A stretch of DNA of 64,000 bases, taken from an uncultured Gemmiger sp. (GTDB taxonomy: Bacteria; Bacillota; Clostridia; Oscillospirales; Ruminococcaceae). Of this stretch, positions 26,085 to 35,547 are shown piece after piece (within the stretch, counting starts at the first letter, position 1; every line of letters begins with the position of its first letter). The DNA lies in assembly GCF_934561205.1 (NCBI RefSeq), contig NZ_CAKTFU010000001.1, positions 124,001-188,000 of the forward strand, in the 5' to 3' direction. Position numbers and translations under genes: made by a program. Below the pieces are notes generated by a model. The model ran no database searches and had not been told where the DNA came from. It saw only the letters and a program-made list of their open reading frames with translations.

Positions 26085-28328
26085 ATGAAATTGCACGAAA
26101 CGGGCGTTTGCTATCGGGGCGGCAAGGTACAGGCGGCTCCCGTCGGGGCGGATACCGAAGCAGGCCGCTGCGGCACCATCGCTTATGGCATATTAAAAGC
26201 ACATAACACCGCCGATTCTATGCAGGAGCTGCGGCTGAAATACGACTCAATGACCAGCCACGACATTACCTATGTGGGCATTATCCAGACGGCGCGTGCC
26301 TCCGGCATGGAGCGCTTTCCCCTGCCCTATGTCATGACCAACTGCCACAACAGTCTGTGCGCCGTGGGCGGTACCATCAATGAGGACGACCACCGCTTTG
26401 CGCTGTCCGCCGCGCACAAGTACGGCGGTATCTATGTGCCGCCGAATATGGCGGTCATCCACAGCTACAACCGCGAGATGATGTCCGGTTGCGGGCGGAT
26501 GATCTTGGGTTCGGATTCCCACACCCGCTACGGCGCGCTGGGCACCCTGGCTGTGGGCGAGGGCGGTGGCGAACTGGCCAAGCAGCTGGTCGGCCGCACC
26601 TACGATATGAGCTATCCCGGTGTGGTGGCGGTCTACCTGACCGGCAAGCCCAACCCCGGCGTCGGCCCGCACGACGTGGCGCTGGCGCTGGTGGGTGCCA
26701 CCTATGCCAACGGCTATGTCAAGAACAAGGTCATGGAGTTTATCGGACCCGGCGTTGCCAATCTGAGCGCCGATTACCGCAACGGCATTGACGTTATGAC
26801 GACGGAAACCACCTGTTGGAGTTCGGTCTGGCAGACCGATGAGGTGACGAAACAGTACTTTGTGCAGCACGGCCGCCCCGAAGCGTACAAGGAACTGAAG
26901 CCCGCCGAGGGCGCGTACTATGACGGCTGCATTGAGCTGGATCTTTCGACGGTGGAATGTATGATCGCCCTGCCGATGCACCCCAGCTATGCCTACCCCA
27001 TCCGCGAGGTAAAGGCGAACGCCAAGGATATTCTGCACGAGATCGAGCAGCAGGCAAACCGCCAGCTGGGCGGCAAGGTGCAGATGGATTTGTTGAGCAA
27101 GATATGCCCCGACGGCCGTATCTATGTGGATCAGGGCATTGTGGCGGGCTGCAGCGGCGGCACGTTTGAAAACATCTGCGCCGTGGCGGACCTTGTCAAG
27201 GGGCGCAGCTGCGGCAACGGCGCCTTTAAGCTGAGCGTCTACCCCGACAGTATGCCGACCTATCTGGAGCTGGTCAAAAACGGCGCGGTGGCGGATATTG
27301 TATCGGCGGGCGGTATCTTCCGCGAGTGCTTCTGCGGCCCCTGCTTCGGCGCGGGCGACACCCCCGCCAACGGCGAGTTGTCCATCCGTCACACGACCCG
27401 CAATTTCCCCAACCGCGAAGGCTCCAAGCCCGGCGAGGGACAGATCAGCGCGGTGGCGCTGATGGACGCCCGTTCCATTGCCGCCACGGCTGCCAACGGC
27501 GGCTACCTGACCGCCGCCAGCGAGGTCTGCGACAGCGAGCCGACCCTGCCTGCCTACCATTTTGACGGCTCTGTGTACGAAAAGCGCGTCTACAACGGCT
27601 GGGGCAAGCCGGAGCCGGACTACGCCCTGCGCTTTGGCCCCAACATCAAGGATTGGCCCGCCCAGCCCGCGTTGAGCGAGGACTTGCTGGTCAAGGTGGT
27701 CAGCTACATCACCGACCCTGTGACGACGACCGATGAATTGATCCCCTCCGGCGAGACGTCGTCCTTCCGTTCCAACCCGCTTCGGTTGGCGGAGTTTACG
27801 CTGTCCCGCAAGGACCCCGACTATGTGCCCGCCGCCAAGGCGGTGCAGGCGCTGGACGCCGAGCGCCGCAAGGGTGCTGTGCCTGCCGAATTGCAGGCAG
27901 TGTACGAAGCCCTGCAAAAGGGCGGCTATGCCGTGGATACCCAAAATACAAACGTAGGATCGACGATTTACGCCAACAAGCCCGGTGACGGCTCTGCGCG
28001 TGAGCAGGCCGCCAGCTGCCAGCGCGTGCTGGGCGGCGCGGCGAATATCGCCACCGAGTACGCGACCAAGCGGTATCGCTCCAACTGCATCAACTGGGGC
28101 ATGCTGCCTTTTGTGACCGATACCCCCGACCTGCTTGCCAAGGGCGATTACGTCTTTTTGCCCGGCGTGCGCAAGGCGCTGCTGACGGCAGCGGAGCAGC
28201 TGCCCGCCGTGGCGGTCAAGCCGGACGGACGCCTTGTACCCTTTGCGGTGCGGCTGGGCGCAATGACCGACGCCGAACGGCAGATTCTGGCGGACGGCTG
28301 CCTGATCAATTATTACAAAAACCACTAA
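26085..28328 (+). CDS. acn: Aconitate hydratase (aconitase family)
   Basis: A 747-residue aconitase-family hydratase that interconverts citrate and isocitrate with a [4Fe-4S] cluster. Cluster cysteines fit GCSGGTFEN and CFCGPCFG (about residues 360-425). [25 protein letters not shown] is the family hallmark, and the C-terminal swivel domain is present. The frame could begin at an upstream TTG (26079), but the ATG at 26085 follows AAAGGAG at 7-base spacing. This is the divergent clostridial type of about 750 residues. Placement after icd and opposite citrate synthase makes the function fairly secure. It depends on the Fe-S systems also coded here. Confidence 0.92.
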   Translation: MKLHETGVCYRGGKVQAAPVGADTEAGRCGTIAYGILKAHNTADSMQELRLKYDSMTSHDITYVGIIQTARASGMERFPLPYVMTNCHNSLCAVGGTINEDDHRFALSAAHKYGGIYVPPNMAVIHSYNREMMSGCGRMILGSDSHTRYGALGTLAVGEGGGELAKQLVGRTYDMSYPGVVAVYLTGKPNPGVGPHDVALALVGATYANGYVKNKVMEFIGPGVANLSADYRNGIDVMTTETTCWSSVWQTDEVTKQYFVQHGRPEAYKELKPAEGAYYDGCIELDLSTVECMIALPMHPSYAYPIREVKANAKDILHEIEQQANRQLGGKVQMDLLSKICPDGRIYVDQGIVAGCSGGTFENICAVADLVKGRSCGNGAFKLSVYPDSMPTYLELVKNGAVADIVSAGGIFRECFCGPCFGAGDTPANGELSIRHTTRNFPNREGSKPGEGQISAVALMDARSIAATAANGGYLTAASEVCDSEPTLPAYHFDGSVYEKRVYNGWGKPEPDYALRFGPNIKDWPAQPALSEDLLVKVVSYITDPVTTTDELIPSGETSSFRSNPLRLAEFTLSRKDPDYVPAAKAVQALDAERRKGAVPAELQAVYEALQKGGYAVDTQNTNVGSTIYANKPGDGSAREQAASCQRVLGGAANIATEYATKRYRSNCINWGMLPFVTDTPDLLAKGDYVFLPGVRKALLTAAEQLPAVAVKPDGRLVPFAVRLGAMTDAERQILADGCLINYYKNH

Positions 28329-28335
28329 ACAAAAC

Positions 28336-28372
28336 AGCAGCGCCCCTGCGGAATTCCCGCGGGGGCGCTGCT
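28336..28372. terminator. Terminator between acn and the DUF523 gene
   Basis: A 16-bp stem (AGCAGCGCCCCTGCGG with CCGCGGGGGCGCTGCT, one G-T) around AATTC. The minus tail is TGTTTTGTTT; the plus side lacks a U-run. Confidence 0.75.
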
Positions 28373-28382
28373 TGCTGTGAAA

Positions 28383-28817
28383 TTACAGCAGCTCGGTATA
28401 GGTTTCCTCGTTATAAATCGCCAGCCCGGCGGCAAGCAGAACCTCCGTTGTTACGCCGTTGCCGCAGATTTTGCGTCCGCTGAAGGTGCCATCGTAAATG
28501 GTGCCGCAGCCGCAGCTGGGGCTGTTGGCTTTGAGGACGGCGGCGGTGCAGCCGGTCAGGTGCGCCAGCTGCAAGGCGGCCGCAGCGCCCTTTTGGTATT
28601 GGGCGGTCACATCGCGCCCATCCTTTGCCAGAACTTTCTCCCCCACCCGTTCGGCGGGGGTGCGTGGCGTGGGCAGCCCACCGTACACCTCAGGGCAGAC
28701 AGGCACAAGTGTGTGCCCTGCCGCCTGCAGAGCCTCGGCCATGCCGGACACATGGTTGCTGCCGCCGGAATACTTGCAGTGAACGCCCAAAAGACAGGTG
28801 CTGACCAAAATTTTCAT
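28383..28817 (-). CDS. DUF523 protein
   Basis: A 144-residue cytosolic protein of the DUF523 family, whose function is unknown. Conserved landmarks are ILVSTCLLG at the start, PVCPEVYGGLPTPR in the middle and KANSPSCGCGTIYDGTF; the Cys residues suggest metal or substrate binding. The frame is open 18 codons further, but the ATG at 28817 gives the family's normal start and has an AAAGGA site. It is divergent from the AI-2E permease gene. Confidence 0.85.
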   Translation of the reverse strand: MKILVSTCLLGVHCKYSGGSNHVSGMAEALQAAGHTLVPVCPEVYGGLPTPRTPAERVGEKVLAKDGRDVTAQYQKGAAAALQLAHLTGCTAAVLKANSPSCGCGTIYDGTFSGRKICGNGVTTEVLLAAGLAIYNEETYTELL

Positions 28818-28919
28818 CGTGTATGCAATCCTTTCTGCCACAGAATCGTTATACTCAGTATACGCGCACAAGAGATTTTGCGCAACCGTAAAAGTTCTGT
28901 AAATTATGCAAAGCGGGTC

Positions 28920-28948
28920 TTGTCCCCCCGCGCGGAAAGCGGTACAAT
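28920..28948 (+). promoter_or_regulatory. Promoter of the AI-2E permease gene (TTGTCC-N17-TACAAT)
   Basis: TTGTCC at 28920-28925 and TACAAT at 28943-28948, about 32 bases before the GTG start. Confidence 0.65.
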
Positions 28949-28979
28949 AGTAATAATACGGAAAAAGGAGCTATAAGGT

Positions 28980-30149
28980 GTGAGCAAGAATTTTTTGGAA
29001 AAAAAGCCTGACACGATGCTGGACTGGATGTGCCTGACCTTTGCCAGCATTGCGTTTTATCTGCTTTTGAACAATATCGGGTACTTTGTGGGCGGCGTAC
29101 AAAAATTCCTGAACATTCTGTCACCGTTTGCGGGGGGCGTGGTGCTTGCCTATATACTGAACCCCATGGTGAATTTTTTTGAGGAAAAGCTGCTGAAAAA
29201 CAGCAAAAAGTTTCGCTGGGTAGCCATTTTGCTGGCCTACGCCGTGGCAGTACTGGTGCTGTTTTTGCTGGCGTGGATGGTCATTCCCCAAATTGTGGCC
29301 AGCGTGATGATGCTGTTCAACAACTTCTCGACCTATGCGTCCAACGCCAAGGATACCCTGCTGTACATTCAGGAAACCTACGCGGTCAATTTAGACAAAG
29401 CCATACAAACCCTGAGCGATACCGCCACGCTGGTCAACAAAATCAGCAAGCTGGCAACCGACGCCATGCCGCAGATCCTGGCGTCCATCGGCAATGTGGC
29501 GTCCAACTTTGTGGGCATCTTTACCGCCGTGGCGGCCAGCGCCTACATGCAGGCGGATCGCGACCACCTGCTGCACCAGCTGCGCACGCTGACGCATGCG
29601 TTTTTCCCGCGCAAGATGGCAGCCAATGTGCTGCGTATCTGCAGCTACGCCAACGCCAACTTTACCGGCTTTTTTGTTGGCAAAATCATCGACTCGGCCA
29701 TTATCGGCGTTATCACCTTTGTGGCCATGACCATTCTGCGGCTGGATTATGCGATGCTGATCAGCGTATTCATCGGCATCACGAACATTATCCCCGTGTT
29801 TGGCCCCTTTATCGGTGCGGTGCCCAGTATCTTTATTCTGCTGCTGGTCGACCCCGTACAGGCGTTTGTCTTTGTCATTCTGATTCTGGTCATTCAGCAG
29901 TTTGACGGCAACTTTATCGGCCCCAAAATTCTGGGTCAGTCCATCGGCATTTCGGCGCTGTGGGTGCTGTTCTCCATCATTGTGGGCGGCGATTTGTTCG
30001 GCCTGGTGGGCATGGTCATCGGTGTGCCGGTGTTTGCCACCCTGTACGGCCTGATGCAGGAACTTGTGCATGTGCTGCTGGCGCGCCGCGGCATTGACAG
30101 CGAGGGCAACGACCTGCCCCCTGCCCCCGAAACAGAAACCGAAGAATAA
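28980..30149 (+). CDS. AI-2E family transporter (PerM/YdiK type)
   Basis: A 389-residue membrane protein of the AI-2E/UPF0118 family. About seven to eight hydrophobic segments are seen; the C-terminal half has the family pattern around VFIGITNIIPVFGPFIGAVP and QFDGNFIGPKILGQSIG. Members are linked to export of signals such as AI-2, or to sodium/proton exchange, so the substrate is uncertain. The start is GTG at 28980, nine bases after AAGGAG. It is a single gene with its own promoter and terminator. Confidence 0.88.
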   Translation: MSKNFLEKKPDTMLDWMCLTFASIAFYLLLNNIGYFVGGVQKFLNILSPFAGGVVLAYILNPMVNFFEEKLLKNSKKFRWVAILLAYAVAVLVLFLLAWMVIPQIVASVMMLFNNFSTYASNAKDTLLYIQETYAVNLDKAIQTLSDTATLVNKISKLATDAMPQILASIGNVASNFVGIFTAVAASAYMQADRDHLLHQLRTLTHAFFPRKMAANVLRICSYANANFTGFFVGKIIDSAIIGVITFVAMTILRLDYAMLISVFIGITNIIPVFGPFIGAVPSIFILLLVDPVQAFVFVILILVIQQFDGNFIGPKILGQSIGISALWVLFSIIVGGDLFGLVGMVIGVPVFATLYGLMQELVHVLLARRGIDSEGNDLPPAPETETEE

Positions 30150-30152
30150 ACA

Positions 30153-30185
30153 AAGCCCCGCTTTGCGCACAGCAAAGCGGGGCTT
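30153..30185. terminator. Bidirectional terminator between the AI-2E gene and smsB
   Basis: A 14-bp stem (AAGCCCCGCTTTGC/GCAAAGCGGGGCTT) with a five-base loop; plus tail TTTTGTA, minus tail TGTTTATT. Confidence 0.85.
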
Positions 30186-30197
30186 TTGTATAGGTTC

Positions 30198-31118
30198 TTA
30201 TTTCAGGAAGCCGTTGACGATCTGATCCTCTGCCTCTTTTTCGGTCAGGCCCAGAGTCATCAGCTTGATCAGCTGCTCGCCGGCGATTTTGCCGATGGCG
30301 GCCTCGTGGATCAGGCTGGCGTCCACATTGTTGGCGACCAAGCCGGGGTTGGCAATGACCGAGGCGTGGTCCATAATGATGGCGTCGCACTCGCTGTGAC
30401 CGGCGCAGGCGCAGTTGCCGTTGATGTGGCTGTTGAACTCCTGCACGCTGTTGTCCTTGGCAACGCTGCGGGACACCACGTTGGCAGAGCAGTTGTCGCC
30501 GTTCAGCTCAACGTCAAAGTTGGTCACGGCGCGTTGGCTGCCGGTGGTCATGATTTTTTCGTGGATGACAAGGCTGGCATCTGCGGCCAAATCGCCGCTG
30601 GTGTTGCGGATGGTATCATCAATGCCGGCAATCTGCACGGTTTCCATCTCCATCTGCGCGCCCTCGGCCAGATGCACAATGGTGGTGGGGTTCATGACCT
30701 GCTTGCCGCGGCCGTCACCCTCGCCGTAATGCTTTTCGACATAGCGCAGCTTGGCATTTTTGGCCAGGTAGAAGGTGTGGATGCCGTCGTGCTGGGCATC
30801 GCCGCCGCCGCAGTTGTGGATGCCGCAGCCGGCAATGATCGTGACGTCGGCGCCCTCCCCGATGTGGAAGTCGTTGTAAACGAGGTCCTTCAGCCCGGTC
30901 TGGCTGAGGATGACGGGGATGTGTACACTCTCGTTCTTGGTGAACGGGCGGATAAAGATATCGATGCCGGGCTTGTCCTGCTTGGTCACGATATCAATGT
31001 TGGCGGTGGTGTTGCGCCCGGCCAGCTCGCCGTTGGCGCGGATGTTGTAAGCGCCGACCGGCAGGCTGTCGAGGTCGGCGACCTCCCGCAGCAGGTTTTG
31101 TTCAATCGCGTCGATCAT
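30198..31118 (-). CDS. smsB: SufB/SufD-like protein of a minimal Fe-S system (SmsB type)
   Basis: A 306-residue SufBD-family protein, much shorter than SufB (472) or SufD (361) coded at 43-45 kb. The beta-helix core is recognisable (IAGCGIHNCGGGDAQHDG, AQMEMETVQIAGIDD, VVSRSVAKDNSVQEF). The C-terminal helix follows ECDAIIMDHASVIANP, typical of SufB/D. Cys residues at the helix edge (GCGIHNCG; GNCACAG; SECD) could bind a cluster. It overlaps its ATPase partner by four bases. The SufC-like plus single SufB-like pair matches the two-gene SMS (SmsCB) system of archaea and anaerobes, a proposed ancestor of SUF. Assembly or repair of Fe-S proteins is inferred. Confidence 0.8.
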   Translation of the reverse strand: MIDAIEQNLLREVADLDSLPVGAYNIRANGELAGRNTTANIDIVTKQDKPGIDIFIRPFTKNESVHIPVILSQTGLKDLVYNDFHIGEGADVTIIAGCGIHNCGGGDAQHDGIHTFYLAKNAKLRYVEKHYGEGDGRGKQVMNPTTIVHLAEGAQMEMETVQIAGIDDTIRNTSGDLAADASLVIHEKIMTTGSQRAVTNFDVELNGDNCSANVVSRSVAKDNSVQEFNSHINGNCACAGHSECDAIIMDHASVIANPGLVANNVDASLIHEAAIGKIAGEQLIKLMTLGLTEKEAEDQIVNGFLK

Positions 31119-31855
31119 TTGCGCACCCCTTCCACTTTGTCTGCCAGCACGCTGCAGGCAGGATTGGCCGCATCGGCGCTGCCCAGCAGGGCGGGCAGGA
31201 TATCGGCGCGGGCGCCGACCTTTTCGACATGGCCGTTCTTGATAACGACGATCTTGTCGGCAATGTTCAGAATACGCTCCTGATGGCTGATGATCAGGAT
31301 GCTGCCGCGGGTCTGCTCGTACATTTTTTCAAATACGCGGATCAGGTTCTGGAAGCTCCACAAATCGATGCCGGCTTCCGGCTCGTCAAAAATGGACAGC
31401 TTGGTGCCGCGTGCCAGAACCATGGCAATCTCAATGCGCTTGAGTTCGCCGCCGGACAGGCTGTCGTTCAGCTCGCGGTCCACATAGTCGCGCGCGCACA
31501 GGCCGACCTCGCTCAGATAGCTGCAGGCCTGGTTGACGTCGGTGTCCTTGCCGGCGGCAAGGCTCAGCAAATCCTTGACGCGCAGCCCCTTGAAGCGAAC
31601 GGGCTGCTGAAAAGCGTAGCTCAAACCCAGGTTGGCACGCTCGGTGATAGACATGTGGGTGATGTCCACGCCGTCCAGCAAGATCTGGCCGGAGGTGGGC
31701 TGATAAATACCGGCAATGACCTTGGCCAGCGTGGATTTGCCGCCGCCGTTGGGACCGGTGACAGCGACAAAGCGCTCCTCCACGGTCAGGTTGACGTCGT
31801 GCAGGATCTCTTTATTGTCGGCGGTTTCAAAGCCGACATGACGTAATTCCAGCAT
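31115..31855 (-). CDS. smsC: SufC-like ABC ATPase (SmsC type)
   Basis: A 246-residue cytosolic ATPase partner of the SufBD-like protein. Motifs: GPNGGGKSTLAKVIAG (Walker A), AFQQPVRFKGL (Q-loop), LSGGELKRIEIAMVLARG (signature, the SufC-type ELKR variant) and FDEPEAGIDLWSF (Walker B with the SufC-like Glu-Ala-Gly-Ile-Asp). The GGELKRIE and EPEAGID wording separates SufC-like proteins from transporter ATPases. It starts the operon from its own promoter, with smsB overlapping by ATGA. It is distinct from the sufC at 45.5 kb. Confidence 0.85.
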   Translation of the reverse strand: MLELRHVGFETADNKEILHDVNLTVEERFVAVTGPNGGGKSTLAKVIAGIYQPTSGQILLDGVDITHMSITERANLGLSYAFQQPVRFKGLRVKDLLSLAAGKDTDVNQACSYLSEVGLCARDYVDRELNDSLSGGELKRIEIAMVLARGTKLSIFDEPEAGIDLWSFQNLIRVFEKMYEQTRGSILIISHQERILNIADKIVVIKNGHVEKVGARADILPALLGSADAANPACSVLADKVEGVRK

Positions 31856-31889
31856 AGAGATGCTCCTTACAAAAATACTAACAAGCTAT

Positions 31890-31918
31890 ACTATACCACG
31901 TTGCGCCCGAAAGCACAA
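31890..31918 (-). promoter_or_regulatory. smsC promoter (TTGTGC-N17-TATAGT)
   Basis: Minus strand TTGTGC (31913-31918) and TATAGT (31890-31895) with a 17-base spacer, 35 bases before the start. The TATAGTATA wording recurs at the sufC promoter. Confidence 0.65.
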
Positions 31919-31960
31919 GAACAAATTCCCACCAATGTACAGGAATTAAGGGGAATTGCC

Positions 31961-32176
31961 CTACCACAGCCGCCGGGCGATCTGCACGGCGAGCTTTTCC
32001 AGTGTGGGCTTGTCAAAATCGGCGGCCAGGCGCGTCAGCTCCTGCCTTACACGCTCACGCTTGCGCGCAGGTATGCTAAGACGTGCCAATTCGGCGGCGG
32101 TAAGGGGGCACTCCCCTGCCGGTTCGTGCAGTCGGCTGATAGCCAAAGGGTCAACGCCCCAGATGATTTTTGCCAT
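31961..32176 (-). CDS. Small hypothetical protein, 71 residues
   Basis: A short basic, soluble protein rich in Arg, Leu and Ala, beginning MAKIIWGVDPLAISRL. It is credible because a strong CAGGAGGG site stands at the right distance before the ATG. No domain, membrane segment or metal motif is seen. It lies upstream of smsC on the same strand, but the smsC promoter sits between them. I do not recognise it. Confidence 0.6.
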   Translation of the reverse strand: MAKIIWGVDPLAISRLHEPAGECPLTAAELARLSIPARKRERVRQELTRLAADFDKPTLEKLAVQIARRLW

Positions 32177-32331
32177 TTTACCCTCCTGTTTATCGGACTT
32201 TGACGCCGGGCGGCGGACAAAAAGTCATACATCCGCCCATGCGAATGTGCAAACTGTCAAGAAATGCAGTTCCTTTTCTGTCATTATACCAAAAATTTGT
32301 AGAAAGTGTTTATTTTACCGAAAAAAAATAT

Positions 32332-32337
32332 TATAAT
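32332..32337 (+). promoter_or_regulatory. murC -10 element
   Basis: TATAAT in a very AT-rich stretch 70 bases before murC; the matching -35 (TTTATT at about 32309) is weak. Confidence 0.45.
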
Positions 32338-32406
32338 AATGTAAATCTACTGGTAAAATTAAAATTGCGCCCGAATCGGGTGCTGATTTTTTGAGGTGAC
32401 GTCCCA

Positions 32407-33774
32407 ATGATGTATCCTATGTTTGATTCCGCCCTGCTGGACGGCGTAAAAACCGTGCACTTTATCGGCTGCGGCGGCTCCGGTACCTACCCCCTGATCC
32501 AGATCCTGCACAGTCGCGGTATCGCCATCACCGGTTCGGATGTGGAGGAGACCCACAACACCGAGGCAGAGCGTGCCCTGGGCGTAACGGTGCATATCGG
32601 CCACGATGCCGCCAACCTGGGCAACCCCGATCTGGTCGTGTACAGCGCCGCCATCCATGACGACAACCCCGAACTCAAGTCCGCCCGTGAGCGCGGCATC
32701 AAGGCGGTGGAACGCAGCATTCTGCTGGGCTATGTCAGCCGTGCCTATATCCAGAGCGTCGGTGTCGCCGGCACCCACGGCAAAACCACTACCACCGGCA
32801 TGATCACCACCATGCTGGAGCTGGCGGGCAAGGACCCGGCTGCCGTCATCGGCGGCAAGCTGCCCCTTATCGGCGGCTACGGCAAGGCCGGCAGCGGCAG
32901 CAGTGTGGTCATTGAGGCCTGCGAGTACCACGAGACGTTTTTGCATCTGACCAGCGCGGTCGGCGTGATCCTGAACATCGACAACGACCACCTGGAATAC
33001 TACGGCACCATGGGTCAGCTGAAACTGGCATTCCAGAAGTTTGCCCTGCTGTCCCACACGGTGGTCTTTAACATGGACGACCGCAATACGCTGGACGTCG
33101 TCAACACCATCGACCGTCCGGTGCTGAGCTTCGGCATCCGCGAGGAGGCTCGTTTCCGCGCTGTCAATATTGTGGAGTATAAGCCCGGCTTTTATGCCTT
33201 TGACGTCACCGAACTGGGGGATTTCTTTGCCCACATCGAGTTGGGTGTGCCCGGCTACCACAACATTTATAACGCCCTGGCTATGTGCTGCTGTGTGCGC
33301 CCGCTGGGTCTGAAGCCTGAGGACGCCGTGCGCGCCGCCAAGGAATTTCACGGTACCGGACGCCGCTTTGAAATCAAGGGCGAATGCAACGGCGCCGTGA
33401 TCGTGGACGATTACGCCCACCACCCCACCGAGATGGCCGCCACCTTGGCCACCGCCAAGGAACTGGGCTATGACCGTGTTATCGCTGTGCACCAGCCGTT
33501 CACCTACAGCCGCACCAAGATGCTGATGGACGACTTTGTCAAGGTGCTGAAGGAAGCCGACCAGGTCGTGCTGCTGCCGGTTATGGGCGGCCGCGAGGCT
33601 GACGACGGCAGCGTCAAGAGCGAGGATCTGGCCGCCAGGCTGCCCGGCAGTGTGGTGGTCGACGGTCTGCAGGGGGCTGCCGACTGGGTTAAGCAGAATG
33701 CCCGCAAGGGGGACCTGGTGGTCTGCATGAGCTGCGGCGACCTGTACAAGGCTGCCGACATGATGGTGCAGTAA
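32407..33774 (+). CDS. murC: UDP-N-acetylmuramate-L-alanine ligase
   Basis: A 455-residue Mur ligase that adds L-Ala to UDP-MurNAc, the first step of the peptidoglycan stem peptide. VHFIGCGGSGTYPLIQIL near the N-terminus is the UDP-sugar loop. GVAGTHGKTTTTGMI (about residues 118-132) is the ATP site. VDDYAHHPTEMAATL is the MurC-specific segment, and HQPFTYSRTKML is typical. The standard MurC reads IGIGG(I/A)GM; here GCGGSGTY is a slight variant. GAGGTGAC precedes the ATG. It is a single gene ended by a hairpin at 33795. Confidence 0.93.
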   Translation: MMYPMFDSALLDGVKTVHFIGCGGSGTYPLIQILHSRGIAITGSDVEETHNTEAERALGVTVHIGHDAANLGNPDLVVYSAAIHDDNPELKSARERGIKAVERSILLGYVSRAYIQSVGVAGTHGKTTTTGMITTMLELAGKDPAAVIGGKLPLIGGYGKAGSGSSVVIEACEYHETFLHLTSAVGVILNIDNDHLEYYGTMGQLKLAFQKFALLSHTVVFNMDDRNTLDVVNTIDRPVLSFGIREEARFRAVNIVEYKPGFYAFDVTELGDFFAHIELGVPGYHNIYNALAMCCCVRPLGLKPEDAVRAAKEFHGTGRRFEIKGECNGAVIVDDYAHHPTEMAATLATAKELGYDRVIAVHQPFTYSRTKMLMDDFVKVLKEADQVVLLPVMGGREADDGSVKSEDLAARLPGSVVVDGLQGAADWVKQNARKGDLVVCMSCGDLYKAADMMVQ

Positions 33775-33794
33775 AAAATTAAAATGGCTATTCC

Positions 33795-33829
33795 GCAGCA
33801 CCGCGATGTGACCTACACCGCGGTGCTGC
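33795..33829 (+). terminator. Hairpin terminator after murC
   Basis: An 11-bp stem (GCAGCACCGCG/CGCGGTGCTGC) with a 13-base loop and a weak tail TGTATTTG. Confidence 0.65.
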
Positions 33830-33845
33830 TGTATTTGCGGATTGT

Positions 33846-35486
33846 GTGGTCAAAATGACAAAAGATCAAAAACAGGATGCCGCCCTGAGCTGCGCCCTGA
33901 CCGTCGTGTTTTTTGCGGTGGTCATCGGGGTTTGGGGTGTTTGGTACAGAACCAACGACGACGCGATACTTTCCAACATTGCGTTTGGCGCCTACGGGCC
34001 GGATCGCGTGCATCTAGTGTATGTAAATATTCTGTACGGCTGGCTGCTGCGGGGGCTGCAATGCCTGAACGACAGCCTGAACTGGTTTGCACTGTCCCAG
34101 GTGGGGCTGCTGTATGCGGGCACGGCGGTGCTGACCTATTACGGCATACGGCACTTTGGCCGTCTGCGGGGTGCGGTGCTTGCCGTGGCGATGATGGCTG
34201 CCTTTGGGGCAAATGCACTGTTCCGTATTCAGTATACCCAGACGGCGGCGCTGGCGCTGTGCGCGGGTCTGGTGGTTTTGCTGGAGAATCTGGGCAAAAA
34301 AAGCCGCGCAAACCTGTTGGGGCTGGCGCTGGTGCTGCTGGGGGCCATGCTGCGGTTTGACATGTTTTTTGCCGTGGGGGGCTTGTCGGCCTGGGTTTTG
34401 CTGCAGAGGTTTATCCGTTTGGACAAGCCCGAAAAAAAGCGGGCGTTGACTGTGGCGGCGGCCATGTTCTGCCTGGTGTTTGGGGCAAAACTGGTTGACC
34501 GCGCGGCCTATCAGGCCGACCCCGACTGGGCGGCCTACCTGCAGTACAACGCGGCCCGCACAGAATTCAGCGATTTTAAGTGCAATTTTTTGGGTGAGGA
34601 AAACACACCGGCTGACATCGGTGTGACCGATGCCGAGTACACCCAGCTTTTGCGCTGGGATTTTTATGATACCGAGAATTTCACGGCGCAGCGGCTGCAG
34701 GAAATCAGCAGCCGCATCCACGGGTACGGCCTGACAGGTGCGGTCAGGGCGCTGGGCGGGCATATCCGTGCGCTGGGCGGCAGCCTGTACGGCCGAGGCA
34801 CGGCGCTGATGCTGCTTTTGTGCCTGGGGCTTGCTGTGGCAAGCGGGCACCCCGGCGGCGTGCTGTGGGCCGCAGGTATGACCGCGGCGGAGATGCTGCT
34901 GCTGTGTTATGTCAACCGTCTGCCCGAATGGGTCGAACTATCGCTCATGCTGGGCGCGACGGTTTTTGCGGCGGCGGGTCTTGCCCGCGCGGACAAGGAA
35001 AACCCGATGGCCGCAAGGCGCGGTACATGGGCGCTTGCGGCGGCAGCAGCGGTAACGCTGGCCATGGCTGTGCCGACCTATCACGGCCTTACAGCGAGCA
35101 GGCAGGCTTTGGAGCAGCTGGCACAGGGCGAGGAGGAATACCTGACGGCTATGGCCGCTGACAAGGAGCATGTGTACCTGCTGTCCGGCGAAAAGACGAC
35201 GGAAATCAACGGCTACCTTGTCTGGCAGCCGCGGGAAAAGGGATTTTTCTCCAACATTGTAATGCAGGGCGGGTGGTACAACGGATCGCCGCAGTATCTG
35301 CAAACGCTGAAAAACTACGGCATGACGAACCCCCTGCGGGATGCCGTTGACCGCAGCGATGTGTATGTGGATTACCACGGCATTGACGCGCTGTGCAGCT
35401 ATTTGAGCGAGCAAACAGGAAAAACCGTCACGGCGGTGCCCGAAGGCAGCAACGCCTTTGCGCCGTATCACCTGAAAACCGAGTGA
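33846..35486 (+). CDS. Polytopic membrane protein, possibly GT-C-like
   Basis: A 546-residue protein with about 10 hydrophobic segments and a soluble C-terminal domain of about 110 residues. The first external loop has WYRTNDDAILSNIAFGAYG, an acidic Asp-Asp pair positioned as in GT-C membrane glycosyltransferases and related envelope proteins. A periplasmic-type loop of about 80 residues lies near residues 230-300. The start is uncertain: GTG at 33846 has only a weak site, and an ATG at 33855 is equally possible. Transfer of a sugar from a lipid carrier to the cell surface is an inference; I cannot name the family. Confidence 0.65.
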   Translation: MVKMTKDQKQDAALSCALTVVFFAVVIGVWGVWYRTNDDAILSNIAFGAYGPDRVHLVYVNILYGWLLRGLQCLNDSLNWFALSQVGLLYAGTAVLTYYGIRHFGRLRGAVLAVAMMAAFGANALFRIQYTQTAALALCAGLVVLLENLGKKSRANLLGLALVLLGAMLRFDMFFAVGGLSAWVLLQRFIRLDKPEKKRALTVAAAMFCLVFGAKLVDRAAYQADPDWAAYLQYNAARTEFSDFKCNFLGEENTPADIGVTDAEYTQLLRWDFYDTENFTAQRLQEISSRIHGYGLTGAVRALGGHIRALGGSLYGRGTALMLLLCLGLAVASGHPGGVLWAAGMTAAEMLLLCYVNRLPEWVELSLMLGATVFAAAGLARADKENPMAARRGTWALAAAAAVTLAMAVPTYHGLTASRQALEQLAQGEEEYLTAMAADKEHVYLLSGEKTTEINGYLVWQPREKGFFSNIVMQGGWYNGSPQYLQTLKNYGMTNPLRDAVDRSDVYVDYHGIDALCSYLSEQTGKTVTAVPEGSNAFAPYHLKTE

Positions 35487-35511
35487 CCGAAAGGCCGTAT
35501 ATACGCAAAAA

Positions 35512-35540
35512 GCCGCATCCCGCAAAAAACGGGGTGCGGC
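35512..35540. terminator. Bidirectional terminator of the 33846 and 35548 genes
   Basis: GCCGCATCCCG/CGGGGTGCGGC with an A-rich loop; plus tail CTTTTCTTT, minus tail TTTTTGCG. Confidence 0.8.
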
Positions 35541-35547
35541 CTTTTCT

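Noticed and set aside
26247..28325. A 692-codon minus-strand frame opposite aconitase
   Set aside because: Antisense shadow produced by third-position GC bias; no start signal.
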